Positions 14,326-20,543 of a DNA stretch of 20,543 bases are shown one piece after another. The position numbers were made by a program, and so were the translations under genes. The stretch is from positions 1-20,543 of IMG/VR virus record IMGVR_UViG_3300042879_001539; one strand, given 5' to 3'. How positions within the stretch are numbered: the stretch's first letter is position 1; each line of letters starts with the position of its first letter. The notes beneath the pieces were generated by a model, which worked only from the letters and a program-made list of their open reading frames with translations, was not told where the DNA came from and did not search any database. This DNA comes from a virus.

Positions 14326-15077
14326 TAGCACACCTCAACGCTTAAGTAAAGTCCTCTATGCGGTAAGAGCAAGCACGTGCCTCCGACACTAACTGTGCTA
14401 GGCGCAATGTTAATGGCTTTTACGACGCAAGTCGTTAATGGAGGAGCAGCCCAGGGACCAGTAGGCGGCCCCACATTCCAATTCGTTTTATAGAGCGTAA
14501 CATTGATCATTGACCATTGACCGCCGCCTCCGCTTACAGCTTTGCCAAACTCGATGCCTCTATAGCGTGTAACATATGCGCACAGGACTCCATCAACAGT
14601 GCCATGACCTCCGGATATGAACCCAGGCCACCCCATCTTAAGCTTACCGGTCGAAGGATCAATGCCACATACGCCATTGCAGTTCTCGTCTGCTTGAATC
14701 CATGCGAACTCGCCCTCTCTAAGAATGTGCCCATAACCCTTCTGATTAGCTTGCAGCTCAATGCTGCCATTGGTCACTAATAGTGCTTCGCCACTACTTT
14801 GCACATCAGCTTTTGTCACTGACATTACTGGCTTCTTAGTGTCATCATCATACTGAAAGCCTTGCAAACCGCCCTCGTTTGTCACGACGTATGCCGAGTA
14901 CTTTGGCATCAGCTGCACTGGCTTGATTACGACGTCATTAAGAGCTGTGACTCGCTTCGTTTGAACAATGTCACCGCTTGATGTAGTGAAGTCTACACCC
15001 TTGAACCCGTCCCCTAGCAACGCTATGAGGCTGTTCATATGCTCTTTTCGTATCTTATCGCCAGGTTGGTACTGCAT
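14325..15077 (-). CDS. Probable tail structural protein (250 aa)
   Basis: It starts in a TAATG overlap with the preceding gene's stop. The protein begins MQYQPGDKIRKEHMNSLIALL, then continues with beta-prone repeats of Val, Thr and Gly (DVVIKPVQLMPKYSAYVVTN; GYGHILREGEFAWIQAD; SGGGGQWSMINVTLYK). The opening 'PGDKIRKEHMNSL' resembles the start of phage tail or fibre proteins that attach through an N-terminal helix, but this is only a general likeness. Two Cys pairs (NGVCGI, TTCVV) are present. No family is recognised. Position between the tape measure region and the cysteine-rich protein supports a tail-tip or baseplate-like role. Confidence 0.8.
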   Translation of the reverse strand: MQYQPGDKIRKEHMNSLIALLGDGFKGVDFTTSSGDIVQTKRVTALNDVVIKPVQLMPKYSAYVVTNEGGLQGFQYDDDTKKPVMSVTKADVQSSGEALLVTNGSIELQANQKGYGHILREGEFAWIQADENCNGVCGIDPSTGKLKMGWPGFISGGHGTVDGVLCAYVTRYRGIEFGKAVSGGGGQWSMINVTLYKTNWNVGPPTGPWAAPPLTTCVVKAINIAPSTVSVGGTCLLLPHRGLYLSVEVC

Positions 15078-15829
15078 TAGAACAAGAAGTCAGAGAACGA
15101 AGCTGGGGCATAAGGCTTGTACGCCAAGCCATTGTACTCGTAAATAGATTCGTAGGATTTTGTCTTTTGATTCCAGAATCGGTTCCAAGTCGATTCTTTA
15201 TACGACATCTTCACCGTGACATTATACCCAGTGCTGCCACTAAGCTTAATGCTTCGTGTGATAGGCTGTATTCCAAAGAGCAGTGTCTCAGGCGCGAATG
15301 TCAGTCCAAGCAGCGTGGAAGTGTATGCTGCAAGATTAACAGTGCCTGGCAGAGATAGCAAAGAGATAGGTACGGACGGTCTATTGTACAAAGTACGAAC
15401 GATGTTCAATCCTCGTATAATTTGCCCTGGAGCCTCATTTTCATTGAGCAATAGACCGTTATTGTTCTGCCATCGGAAAGCTCTATGATCAAGAATACGA
15501 AACTCAGCTGTAGGTTCGATCGACTCAGTGACAAGATCTCTATCAGGATCAGTGTTATATGTCACAGATAATATGGCTTCTTCATACTCGCACGTCTGTC
15601 CTGATGTTGTGTACTTTGCGTAAACAGGAGTGATAGCTACTTGACGCGCTTTGGCTAGGGCAAAGTACGGCCACGCGCGCGCATTTGTTACAAGATCGTC
15701 GGCAAGCGTGAACCTATCAGCCCAAGAGCACTTGAGATTCACCGAAGCACTAAAGCTCGTAGCAGACGCGTTCTCTTTCTTCGTGCCGTGCATCTCTTCG
15801 CACGCTACGACGCTGCTGTATGTGCCCAT
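15077..15829 (-). CDS. Probable tail structural protein downstream of the tape measure (250 aa)
   Basis: It starts in a TAATG overlap with the tape measure stop. It begins MGTYSSVVACEEMHGTKKEN and is beta-rich, with many aromatic and Thr/Ser residues (NLKCSWADRFTLADDLV; AILSVTYNTDPDRD; TVKMSYKESTWNRFWNQ). The gene directly after the tape measure in siphovirus genomes is usually a distal tail protein, so this is a candidate for that role by position. No Dit sequence signature was recognised. It is followed by another coupled 250-residue gene. Confidence 0.82.
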   Translation of the reverse strand: MGTYSSVVACEEMHGTKKENASATSFSASVNLKCSWADRFTLADDLVTNARAWPYFALAKARQVAITPVYAKYTTSGQTCEYEEAILSVTYNTDPDRDLVTESIEPTAEFRILDHRAFRWQNNNGLLLNENEAPGQIIRGLNIVRTLYNRPSVPISLLSLPGTVNLAAYTSTLLGLTFAPETLLFGIQPITRSIKLSGSTGYNVTVKMSYKESTWNRFWNQKTKSYESIYEYNGLAYKPYAPASFSDFLF

Positions 15830-17688
15830 TAGACGACTGCTCCTATGTTGAGATCATTAACTGCTGTCGTAACCCTGTCAACAGCCGACACTGTATCACT
15901 AAGCTTAGTCACCATCAAGTTAAAGACATTAGTGTAATCGATAGTCTCCTGTGCAGGTGCCTCAGGTGCCTTCATTACAACTTCAGGCGGAGCCGGCGTT
16001 TCAGGGATTGCAGGCTGTGCAGGTTCTTGTTTATCCGCTTGCACTTGTTGATCTTGTGACGGAACTTGAAACGTGCTCATCAGTGCGTTAGCTTGATTCA
16101 TCGCATCGATAGGCATCTCACTAGCTTTAGCCGATGCTTCACTGATTCGTTTGTACAGGTCTTCAATGCCCGTCGTCTGTCCTGCCGTTGTCGACTCTTG
16201 CTTCACTTGCGGCAATGACGGTGTTTTCGTCTCAGTCTTTTTCTCTTCAGTCTTTTTCTCTTCAGTCTTTTTCTCTTCAGTCTTACCAAGCTTTCTTCGT
16301 TCTTTAGACTCTGTGGTTTCGAAGTCAGTCTTGACTTTCTTATCACGATTAAAGATGCGTTCAACAAACTGATCACCTTCTTGCTTTCGTCTATCATAGA
16401 CTGCAGCAATCTCTTTATCCATCTGAGATATAGACGACTTAAGATACTTCTCAGTGTCAGTGAGGTTACGCTCGGCGATCTTTGGTAACTCTTTCGTCGT
16501 TGCTTCAAAGCCATCAGTTAGGCCTTTCCATTCAAACGAAACTTCATCGCCTGATAGCCACTTCCATACGTTAGAGAAAAAGTTCTTAATGTTCGTCCAC
16601 ATGTTAGTGAACACCGTCGAAGTGAACGACGCCATATCAGTTAAGATGTTTGACCAATTCTCTCCAAACCATTGAATATATGCTGGCAGCTTGTCAGTGA
16701 ACCAATACTTAAGATCCTCAAAGAGCGTTGTGAAAGACAAGAACACTGCCATGGTGTCTCGCTCTGACTGCATGCTCCACGTCTCCATCGTTGCCATTAG
16801 ATAGGTGAAAGAGTCTACGCCTATCTTTACGACGGTGTGCAACGCATCAACTATGGCATCGGCGAACGATGTCTGAAAGTCCTCTCCCGCTCCTGCGAAC
16901 TCCGCGAAGATGTCTAAGAGAGCTTGCACTCCAGAGATCGCTATCTCAGCGGCTGGAAGCAATGCTTCGATGTACGGTATGATGATGCCGCCGATCGTCT
17001 CCCCTAGGTCGCCGAACTTTGCTCCTAAGATCGCTAGCTTGCCAGAGAACGTATCACCCATAGCTTCAGCGACGCCGCCTACTTTGTCTTCAAGAGCAGC
17101 TAAGATCTGTTCTTGAGCCGCTATGACATCGCCCGATTCAGCAAGAGATTGAATCATCTGCTTCTGTTCATCGGTGAAGTCAACGCCAGCACGCGCGAGT
17201 GCATTCACAGCATCGACTGGATCGTCAAGAGCCTTGCCGACCATACGCGCAGCAGCTGCAACATCTACACCGAGCGTTGCAGCTAAGTCAGTCGCAAGTT
17301 CAGTGGCTTTTTGAAACTGATCACCACGCACATTGTCGAACGTCAGCAATAATGCCTGTGCTTGCTGGATCGATTCAGCTTGAATGCCAGTCGTCTTCTC
17401 TAATTCATCTGCCATCTGGGCAAGCTGGTCAGCAGTGTACCCAGCGGCTCCGCCTGTAGACTGAATGATGGCCGCTAGCTTTGCAGTGGCGTCACTTGCG
17501 TTTGACGCATCACCGATCCATCCACCAATGCTCGTCTTTATAGCATCGAATACGAATGCGCCTGCGACTGCTGCAAGCGCTATCTTTACGCCGCCTGCGA
17601 ACTGTTTGACTAGTGCTTCAGATTCATCAAGATCAGACTCAAGCTTACGATTGTTGGCTTTTATGTCGATGACCGCTTCATTTGCCAT
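15829..17688 (-). CDS. Tape measure protein
   Basis: A 619-residue tape measure protein. Evidence: a helical N-terminus (NNRKLESDLDESEALVKQF) followed by a hydrophobic segment (KIALAAVAGAFVFDAI); a central Ala/Gly-rich region with phrases typical of tape measures (QAQALLLTFDN, ARMVGKALDDPVDAVNALARAG, GIIIPYIEALLPAAEIAI); a Trp-rich stretch (NMWTNIKNFFSNVWKWLSG); and a Lys/Glu repeat (KTEEKKTEEKKTEEKK, about 468-486). The C-terminus is Pro/Gln-rich. By the usual rule of about 1.5 angstrom per residue, the tail would be near 93 nm. The frameshifted chaperone immediately upstream confirms the assignment. Start ATG 17688 lies inside the end of the frameshift reading frame. Nothing in the window shows a contractile sheath. 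Confidence 0.93.
   Translation of the reverse strand: MANEAVIDIKANNRKLESDLDESEALVKQFAGGVKIALAAVAGAFVFDAIKTSIGGWIGDASNASDATAKLAAIIQSTGGAAGYTADQLAQMADELEKTTGIQAESIQQAQALLLTFDNVRGDQFQKATELATDLAATLGVDVAAAARMVGKALDDPVDAVNALARAGVDFTDEQKQMIQSLAESGDVIAAQEQILAALEDKVGGVAEAMGDTFSGKLAILGAKFGDLGETIGGIIIPYIEALLPAAEIAISGVQALLDIFAEFAGAGEDFQTSFADAIVDALHTVVKIGVDSFTYLMATMETWSMQSERDTMAVFLSFTTLFEDLKYWFTDKLPAYIQWFGENWSNILTDMASFTSTVFTNMWTNIKNFFSNVWKWLSGDEVSFEWKGLTDGFEATTKELPKIAERNLTDTEKYLKSSISQMDKEIAAVYDRRKQEGDQFVERIFNRDKKVKTDFETTESKERRKLGKTEEKKTEEKKTEEKKTETKTPSLPQVKQESTTAGQTTGIEDLYKRISEASAKASEMPIDAMNQANALMSTFQVPSQDQQVQADKQEPAQPAIPETPAPPEVVMKAPEAPAQETIDYTNVFNLMVTKLSDTVSAVDRVTTAVNDLNIGAVV
16232..16284 (-). repeat. 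15-bp tandem repeat in the tape measure gene (about 3.5 copies)
   Basis: The plus-strand unit TCAGTCTTTTTCTCT repeats exactly at 16232-16246, 16247-16261 and 16262-16276, and then partly at 16277-16284. It encodes the repeated KTEEK units of the tape measure protein. Exact copies at the DNA level point to recent expansion by slippage. The unit keeps the reading frame, so length variants would stay functional. Confidence 0.9.
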
Positions 17689-17858
17689 TCTTGATACTCC
17701 TCAATCGTCTCGAATGTTTTATGACGCGGTTGTATGATCCCTAACATTGCGTACTGTTGATAACGCGTTAAGTTTGCTATTTCTTTCGGCGTGATCTTGT
17801 ACCTTTTGATAATCTCGATGTAGACTTCTTCCTGCGTAAGCGAGCGTCCGCCAGCGCT
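17661..17858 (-). CDS. Second half of tail assembly chaperone, read by -1 frameshift
   Basis: After slippage at G_GGA_AAA (17858-17864), translation continues in the -1 frame from AGC 17858 for 65 residues to TAA at 17661-17663. The segment begins SAGGRSLTQEEVYIEIIKRY and runs through TPKEIANLTRYQQYAML, a helical sequence with good coding character that resembles tail assembly chaperone extensions (the T part of lambda G-GT). No convincing independent start codon or Shine-Dalgarno precedes it. The fusion of the first 141 residues of the upstream chaperone with these 65 gives a product of about 206 residues. The end overlaps the tape measure start by 28 nt. The zero-frame continuation is a short basic tail (RRKKSTSRLSKGTRSRRKK). 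Confidence 0.85.
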   Translation of the reverse strand, partial: SAGGRSLTQEEVYIEIIKRYKITPKEIANLTRYQQYAMLGIIQPRHKTFETIEEYQEWQMKRSST

Positions 17859-18280
17859 TTTCCCTTGGCCGCTACCTCAGCGAGCGGCTCAACGTTGAGT
17901 TCTTTGAAGACTCTGTTAGCTTCTTTGATGGACGATGGGTCGTACATCATCGCTCTGACTTGCTCATGCGTCAGGCTAGGATGTTTGTGTTTAAGCCCGT
18001 GCCAGAGTATGCGGGCTACACCATTCTGACTCTTGATAATTGCTGCACCTTGAGGTGACATGAACGTGATTGCAGACGCTTGCATAACAGCTGCATTGAT
18101 CAGTTTGTCTACGATGCTGCTATCTTGGCCTTTTGATGCATCAATCGCCGTTTGAATATGCACGTGCCTACAGTACGCATCAAGCTCGGCGATGTCCTTA
18201 TCCGTAAGAGGCGACACGTCATACAACTTGTCACCAAGTTTAATAGGAGCTGACGCACCAGTGATGTGAGCATGGGTCAT
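17777..18280 (-). CDS. Tail assembly chaperone, short form (lambda gpG-like)
   Basis: A 167-residue protein between the tail tube and tape measure genes, the usual place for the tail assembly chaperone. It begins MTHAHITGASAPIKLGDKLYD and contains VSPLTDKDIAELDAYCRHVH, a phrase typical of chaperone N-terminal domains, with an extended helical body (HEQVRAMMYDPSSIKEANRVF). At codons 140-141 a G_GGA_AAA slippery site lets a fraction of ribosomes shift to -1 and make a longer form. The zero-frame tail after that point is low-complexity and basic, as expected if it is a by-product of the frameshift arrangement. The start overlaps the tail-tube stop as ATGA. The long and short forms are thought to bind the tape measure protein and recruit tube subunits. 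Confidence 0.88.
   Translation of the reverse strand: MTHAHITGASAPIKLGDKLYDVSPLTDKDIAELDAYCRHVHIQTAIDASKGQDSSIVDKLINAAVMQASAITFMSPQGAAIIKSQNGVARILWHGLKHKHPSLTHEQVRAMMYDPSSIKEANRVFKELNVEPLAEVAAKGKALADARLRRKKSTSRLSKGTRSRRKK
17858..17864 (-). promoter_or_regulatory. Programmed -1 frameshift slippery heptamer G_GGA_AAA
   Basis: On the minus strand the bases are GGGAAAA, with codon boundaries G GGA AAA counted from ATG 18280 (GGA at 17863-17861, AAA at 17860-17858). It has the X_XXY_YYZ form and resembles the lambda G-T site GGGAAAG. A small GC stem (17852-17849 with 17842-17839) starts 5 nt downstream. The stem is weak and includes one G-U pair. Confidence 0.82.
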
Positions 18281-19110
18281 GGTGTTGATGGCCAGTAGTC
18301 AGTTAGTGAACCAGGCTTGCGAATGTGCCCAAGAACTCCAGCACTAATAGCGTTGAAGTTAAAGTTAAGAGTCTGTTGAATGATTGCACCGGTCTCGACG
18401 TCAACCGTAACACCGGTGATGCCTTGCAACTGGCACCATTTGAGCGACCAGAAGTCTGTGTCATTAGTGTATAGCTTAACAATAGCGTCAGCGCCAATGT
18501 TAACTGGGCCGATCCCTGCTTCATTGTACTGTGCGATTGCCAAGGTGAAGTCCAATGCGCCTCCACGTTTACGTTTCGTCCAACAGTTAGTCGACGAACT
18601 TACGAAAGGCTGGTTCGCCATACTTAGAGTAAGAGTAGCTGTCAAAACATCTGGCAGAATGACGTCGTCGACAAGCACATTCGTTCCACAAGGCGTCTTG
18701 TTATCGGCAACAGTAGCATCGATAACTCCAGCGCCTGATGCATGTGCCAATGCGCCGTCTCCACTAAAGTTAGAGACCATGCTGATGATCTCATTCGTGT
18801 TCCAATTCCACGTGATGGCCACACTATCGATGATGATGTCGCCAGTGCTACGAATACCATTAGTGTTTCGTACATCCGTTGTGGCATTGCGGTACCCGAT
18901 GAAAGGCAGGATGTCACCTGGCATATACGACGGGTTCCCGCCGTACTGCGCAAAAGTGCCAGTCCACGACTTTATCCCGGACTTGCGACTTGTGCCGCGT
19001 CGTGTCGCAGACGAAACAGCTGTCTTTGGATCGGACGTCTCTTCGATCGTCCAATTCCTAACGTTTGATATGCCGTTGATGGCCCCTAAATGGCCCGTAT
19101 AAACACCCAT
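18277..19110 (-). CDS. Probable major tail tube protein
   Basis: A 277-residue protein directly before the tail assembly chaperone, the standard position of the major tail protein. It has a strong Shine-Dalgarno (AGGAGG, 5 nt from ATG 19110), fitting a highly expressed structural gene. It begins MGVYTGHLGAINGISNVRNWTI, is beta-rich, and has phrases common in tube proteins (SGIKSWTGTFAQYGG; DSVAITWNWNTNEI; GALDFTLAIAQYNEAG; GIIQQTLNFNFNAISAG-like end). No cysteine-rich or lectin domain is present. I cannot name the exact family; the call rests on position, composition and expression signal. A 240-aa antisense open frame over this gene is considered a shadow. Confidence 0.82.
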   Translation of the reverse strand: MGVYTGHLGAINGISNVRNWTIEETSDPKTAVSSATRRGTSRKSGIKSWTGTFAQYGGNPSYMPGDILPFIGYRNATTDVRNTNGIRSTGDIIIDSVAITWNWNTNEIISMVSNFSGDGALAHASGAGVIDATVADNKTPCGTNVLVDDVILPDVLTATLTLSMANQPFVSSSTNCWTKRKRGGALDFTLAIAQYNEAGIGPVNIGADAIVKLYTNDTDFWSLKWCQLQGITGVTVDVETGAIIQQTLNFNFNAISAGVLGHIRKPGSLTDYWPSTP

Positions 19111-19115
19111 GATGA

Positions 19116-19121
19116 CCTCCT
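19116..19121 (-). promoter_or_regulatory. Strong Shine-Dalgarno AGGAGG of the tail tube gene
   Basis: The minus-strand AGGAGG is a full consensus site placed 5 nt before ATG 19110. It is the strongest ribosome-binding site noticed in the window and suggests high translation of the tail tube protein. Confidence 0.75.
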
Positions 19122-19133
19122 ATATGGTTATAC

Positions 19134-20345
19134 CTACAATAATGCAGGAATCAGTTTTGTACATTTATCGATAAGCAACGAAGTACTTTGCAACGCTAGC
19201 CCATTTTGCAGGACTGTGATTGCAGTCGCATCGATAGACGCTGCAGTGATTGCGCCTGCGTTGACTTGCCCGACGATAAGCGGTGTTGTGACTTTTGCTA
19301 AAATGCTTGACGCTTCAATTTGAAGCAGCGTCGGTTTAAGAGCAAGTTCTGACAAGATCTGATTAAGAACTGACAAGTTATCAAAGTCAACGACAGCTCC
19401 AGACCAAGGCGCGTATCTCGCCTCTGAACTAACAGTGCCACTCGCGTCTATTCGCAAAGGCTCGCGTGCATGAGAGGCAGCAACAGTGTATGTGAATCGG
19501 TATCTCCCAACAGATGGGTTCGTTACCGCTGACAAGTTAGTCGACCTATCTACACCACTAGAGTTCGTTGCAGTGATGGTAGGCAACGCGTCAAGATTCA
19601 CTAACTTGCCTTCATCGTCGTTCACTACGAGTGTAAACTCGTAAGACGTTGACCCCGTCTCTGGTGCCTCAAGTACCGATGACCCGAAGAGGTTGCACTT
19701 TGCACTCAAGTTGTTAAGATTAGAGATTGCAGATAGTATGCTTGAAGCCGATGTAGCGATCGAGGCATCAATGAAGTTTAGTCTTGCATCGTTGTCTCGT
19801 AGTGGATTAGTTGGAATCAAGTTGACACTTGCTTGTGTAGCACGACTAGCAACAGTCAGTTCTTTGGCTAGGACAGTTGAACCTTCGATCTGTAGTAGGG
19901 TTGGGCGGTTCGTAAGTGTCGCTTCTTTGGCGATTGTCGAATCGCTGACCACTTCCGCATTGCTTACCATCCGACCGCCATTCAACGCCGCTGGTAGCCT
20001 CGATTGAATATCTTGCGTGTCGGTCTCGATGTCTGCAAGCTTACTCAATCCAAACGCCGCGCCGTCACTAGGATTCGCTGCCGTAAATACAACAGTCTTT
20101 TCAACAGGAGAAGCACCAGTCGCAATAAACAAATACGAACCCTCGTCTGCATTTGTGTCAGCTTGCGACAAGTTGAACCTGTACTGACCATTACCAAGCT
20201 CGCTCGTCGTTCCTGTAGCTGTCGCTTGCGCACCATTGTCGAGAGCTAGATAAGCAGTGACGCTGGCACCCGTTAAGCCTGTGCCTGTCGAAGTGCTGAC
20301 CAAAGCGAAGTAAATGTATTGATTCGCGACGTTCTTACGGTACAT
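19134..20345 (-). CDS. Probable tail fibre/adhesion structural protein with Ig-like parts
   Basis: A 403-residue protein. Start ATG 20345 has GGAG (20353-20356) 7 nt upstream; TTG 20348 is less likely. The N-terminal part (about 1-100) looks like a beta-sandwich: SVTAYLALDNGAQAT, then GNGQYRFNLSQADTNADEGSYLF. A second similar sandwich is at about 225-320 (YEFTLVVNDDEGKLV, then VGRYRFTYTVAASHA). Both resemble Ig-like or carbohydrate-binding folds. Between and after them are helical linkers with a repeated phrase, PTLLQIE(G/A)S followed by LAK. DIETDTQDIQSRLPAALNGGRM is typical of phage fibre or neck linkers. The role is inferred from composition and from position before the tail tube. Confidence 0.78.
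   Translation of the reverse strand: MYRKNVANQYIYFALVSTSTGTGLTGASVTAYLALDNGAQATATGTTSELGNGQYRFNLSQADTNADEGSYLFIATGASPVEKTVVFTAANPSDGAAFGLSKLADIETDTQDIQSRLPAALNGGRMVSNAEVVSDSTIAKEATLTNRPTLLQIEGSTVLAKELTVASRATQASVNLIPTNPLRDNDARLNFIDASIATSASSILSAISNLNNLSAKCNLFGSSVLEAPETGSTSYEFTLVVNDDEGKLVNLDALPTITATNSSGVDRSTNLSAVTNPSVGRYRFTYTVAASHAREPLRIDASGTVSSEARYAPWSGAVVDFDNLSVLNQILSELALKPTLLQIEASSILAKVTTPLIVGQVNAGAITAASIDATAITVLQNGLALQSTSLLIDKCTKLIPALL
19293..19337 (-). repeat. Second copy of internal 15-residue repeat (KPTLLQIEASSILAK)
   Basis: It encodes KPTLLQIEASSILAK near the C-terminus of the 403-residue structural protein. It matches the copy at 19863-19907 at 11 of 15 residues. The DNA is more diverged than the protein, which indicates an old internal duplication kept by selection. 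Confidence 0.65.
19863..19907 (-). repeat. First copy of internal 15-residue repeat (RPTLLQIEGSTVLAK)
   Basis: It encodes RPTLLQIEGSTVLAK in the central linker of the 403-residue structural protein. A related partial phrase, STIAKEATLTN, lies just upstream in the protein, so the linker may be built from a degenerate heptad-like repeat. Confidence 0.65.
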
Positions 20346-20543
20346 CAATAAACTCCGCTTCCGATTAAGTGTTGTCGATTAGCCCAATAAGCCTTGAATC
20401 CGCCCGCCGCTTGCTGCGTGTATCTTCGCCTGCGTCTTAGTGGCATGTTACCGCGACCGATCTGCCATAACTGACGCACTTCGCCCGGCGTAAAAGACCG
20501 CAGATACAACCTCCAGTCGTCTGCCAAGCCGTCAATATTTCGC
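20345..20543 (-). CDS. C-terminal end of a LamG-like (concanavalin-like) protein (5' partial)
   Basis: An open frame enters from the right edge and ends at TGA 20345-20347, overlapping the next ATG as TGATG. The 65 visible residues begin RNIDGLADDWRLYLRSFTPGEVRQLW. This matches the last strand and following helix of LamG/concanavalin-like jelly-roll domains, where 'DDVRIYNRALSAAEV' is the usual pattern. A basic, Gly/Arg-rich tail follows (GNMPLRRRRRY, then AAGGFKAYWANRQ). Such domains bind sugars and are frequent in phage virion proteins. The TTG at 20527 is not taken as the start because the frame is open to the window edge with domain-consistent residues before it. Confidence 0.75.
   Translation of the reverse strand, partial: RNIDGLADDWRLYLRSFTPGEVRQLWQIGRGNMPLRRRRRYTQQAAGGFKAYWANRQHLIGSGVY

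Noticed and set aside
16232-16284. Short regular repeats as a possible CRISPR array
   Set aside because: The 15-bp units are directly adjacent with no spacers and lie in a coding frame.
16203-16514. 103-aa minus-strand open frame with KRKRLKRKRL-type repeats
   Set aside because: It is the tape measure tandem repeat read in another frame. The repeat explains the basic pattern, and no start signal is seen.
18380-19102. 240-aa open frame on the plus strand opposite the tail tube gene
   Set aside because: It is fully antisense to a well-supported structural gene with a consensus Shine-Dalgarno. Its composition looks like a reverse-strand shadow, and it has no ribosome-binding site or operon context.

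Overview
The window is part of a tailed double-stranded DNA phage (or prophage) genome. It holds a complete replication and nucleotide-metabolism module and, facing it, part of a tail module. There are no rRNA or tRNA genes, IS elements or CRISPR arrays. Nearly every gene overlaps its neighbour or lies within a few bases of it, so the window reads as two polycistronic transcription units that converge at about 12,014-12,094.

Plus strand, 1-12,013 (replication arm): the tail end of an unknown gene; a small unknown protein; a SNF2-like superfamily II helicase; four unknown proteins, the last with an acidic C-terminus and placed directly before the primase; a 928-residue protein that joins a DnaG-type CHC2 zinc finger and TOPRIM primase to an MCM-like zinc/OB region and MCM-like AAA+ motor; a MazG-type nucleotide pyrophosphohydrolase; a divergent cytosine-C5 methyltransferase-like protein; a thymidylate-synthase-family enzyme carrying the Asn-to-Asp change linked to dCMP substrates; a P-loop deoxynucleotide kinase; a dCMP-deaminase-family enzyme; and a family A DNA polymerase with 3'-5' exonuclease. 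Together these make an autonomous replisome plus a dNTP-remodelling set. The set could raise dTTP supply, make a modified cytosine, or both.

Minus strand, 20,543-12,095 (tail arm, listed in transcription order): the C-terminus of a LamG-like protein; a 403-residue probable fibre or adhesion protein; a tail-tube-like protein; a tail assembly chaperone whose second half is reached by a -1 frameshift at a G_GGA_AAA site; a short tape measure protein with a KTEEK tandem repeat; two 250-residue tail proteins; a protein with about 27 cysteines; and a protein joining an Erv1/ALR-like helical domain to a GT-A-like glycosyltransferase domain.

The host cannot be read from the sequence. The cysteine-rich tail protein, the HNxVN (Erv-like) domain and the LamG protein tail resemble, from memory, phage modules of Planctomycetes. 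That is a weak inference. The most interesting observations are the primase-MCM fusion, the Erv-like domain next to a cysteine-rich virion protein, the frameshifted chaperone that would be missed by ORF calling, and the possible modified-cytosine pathway.
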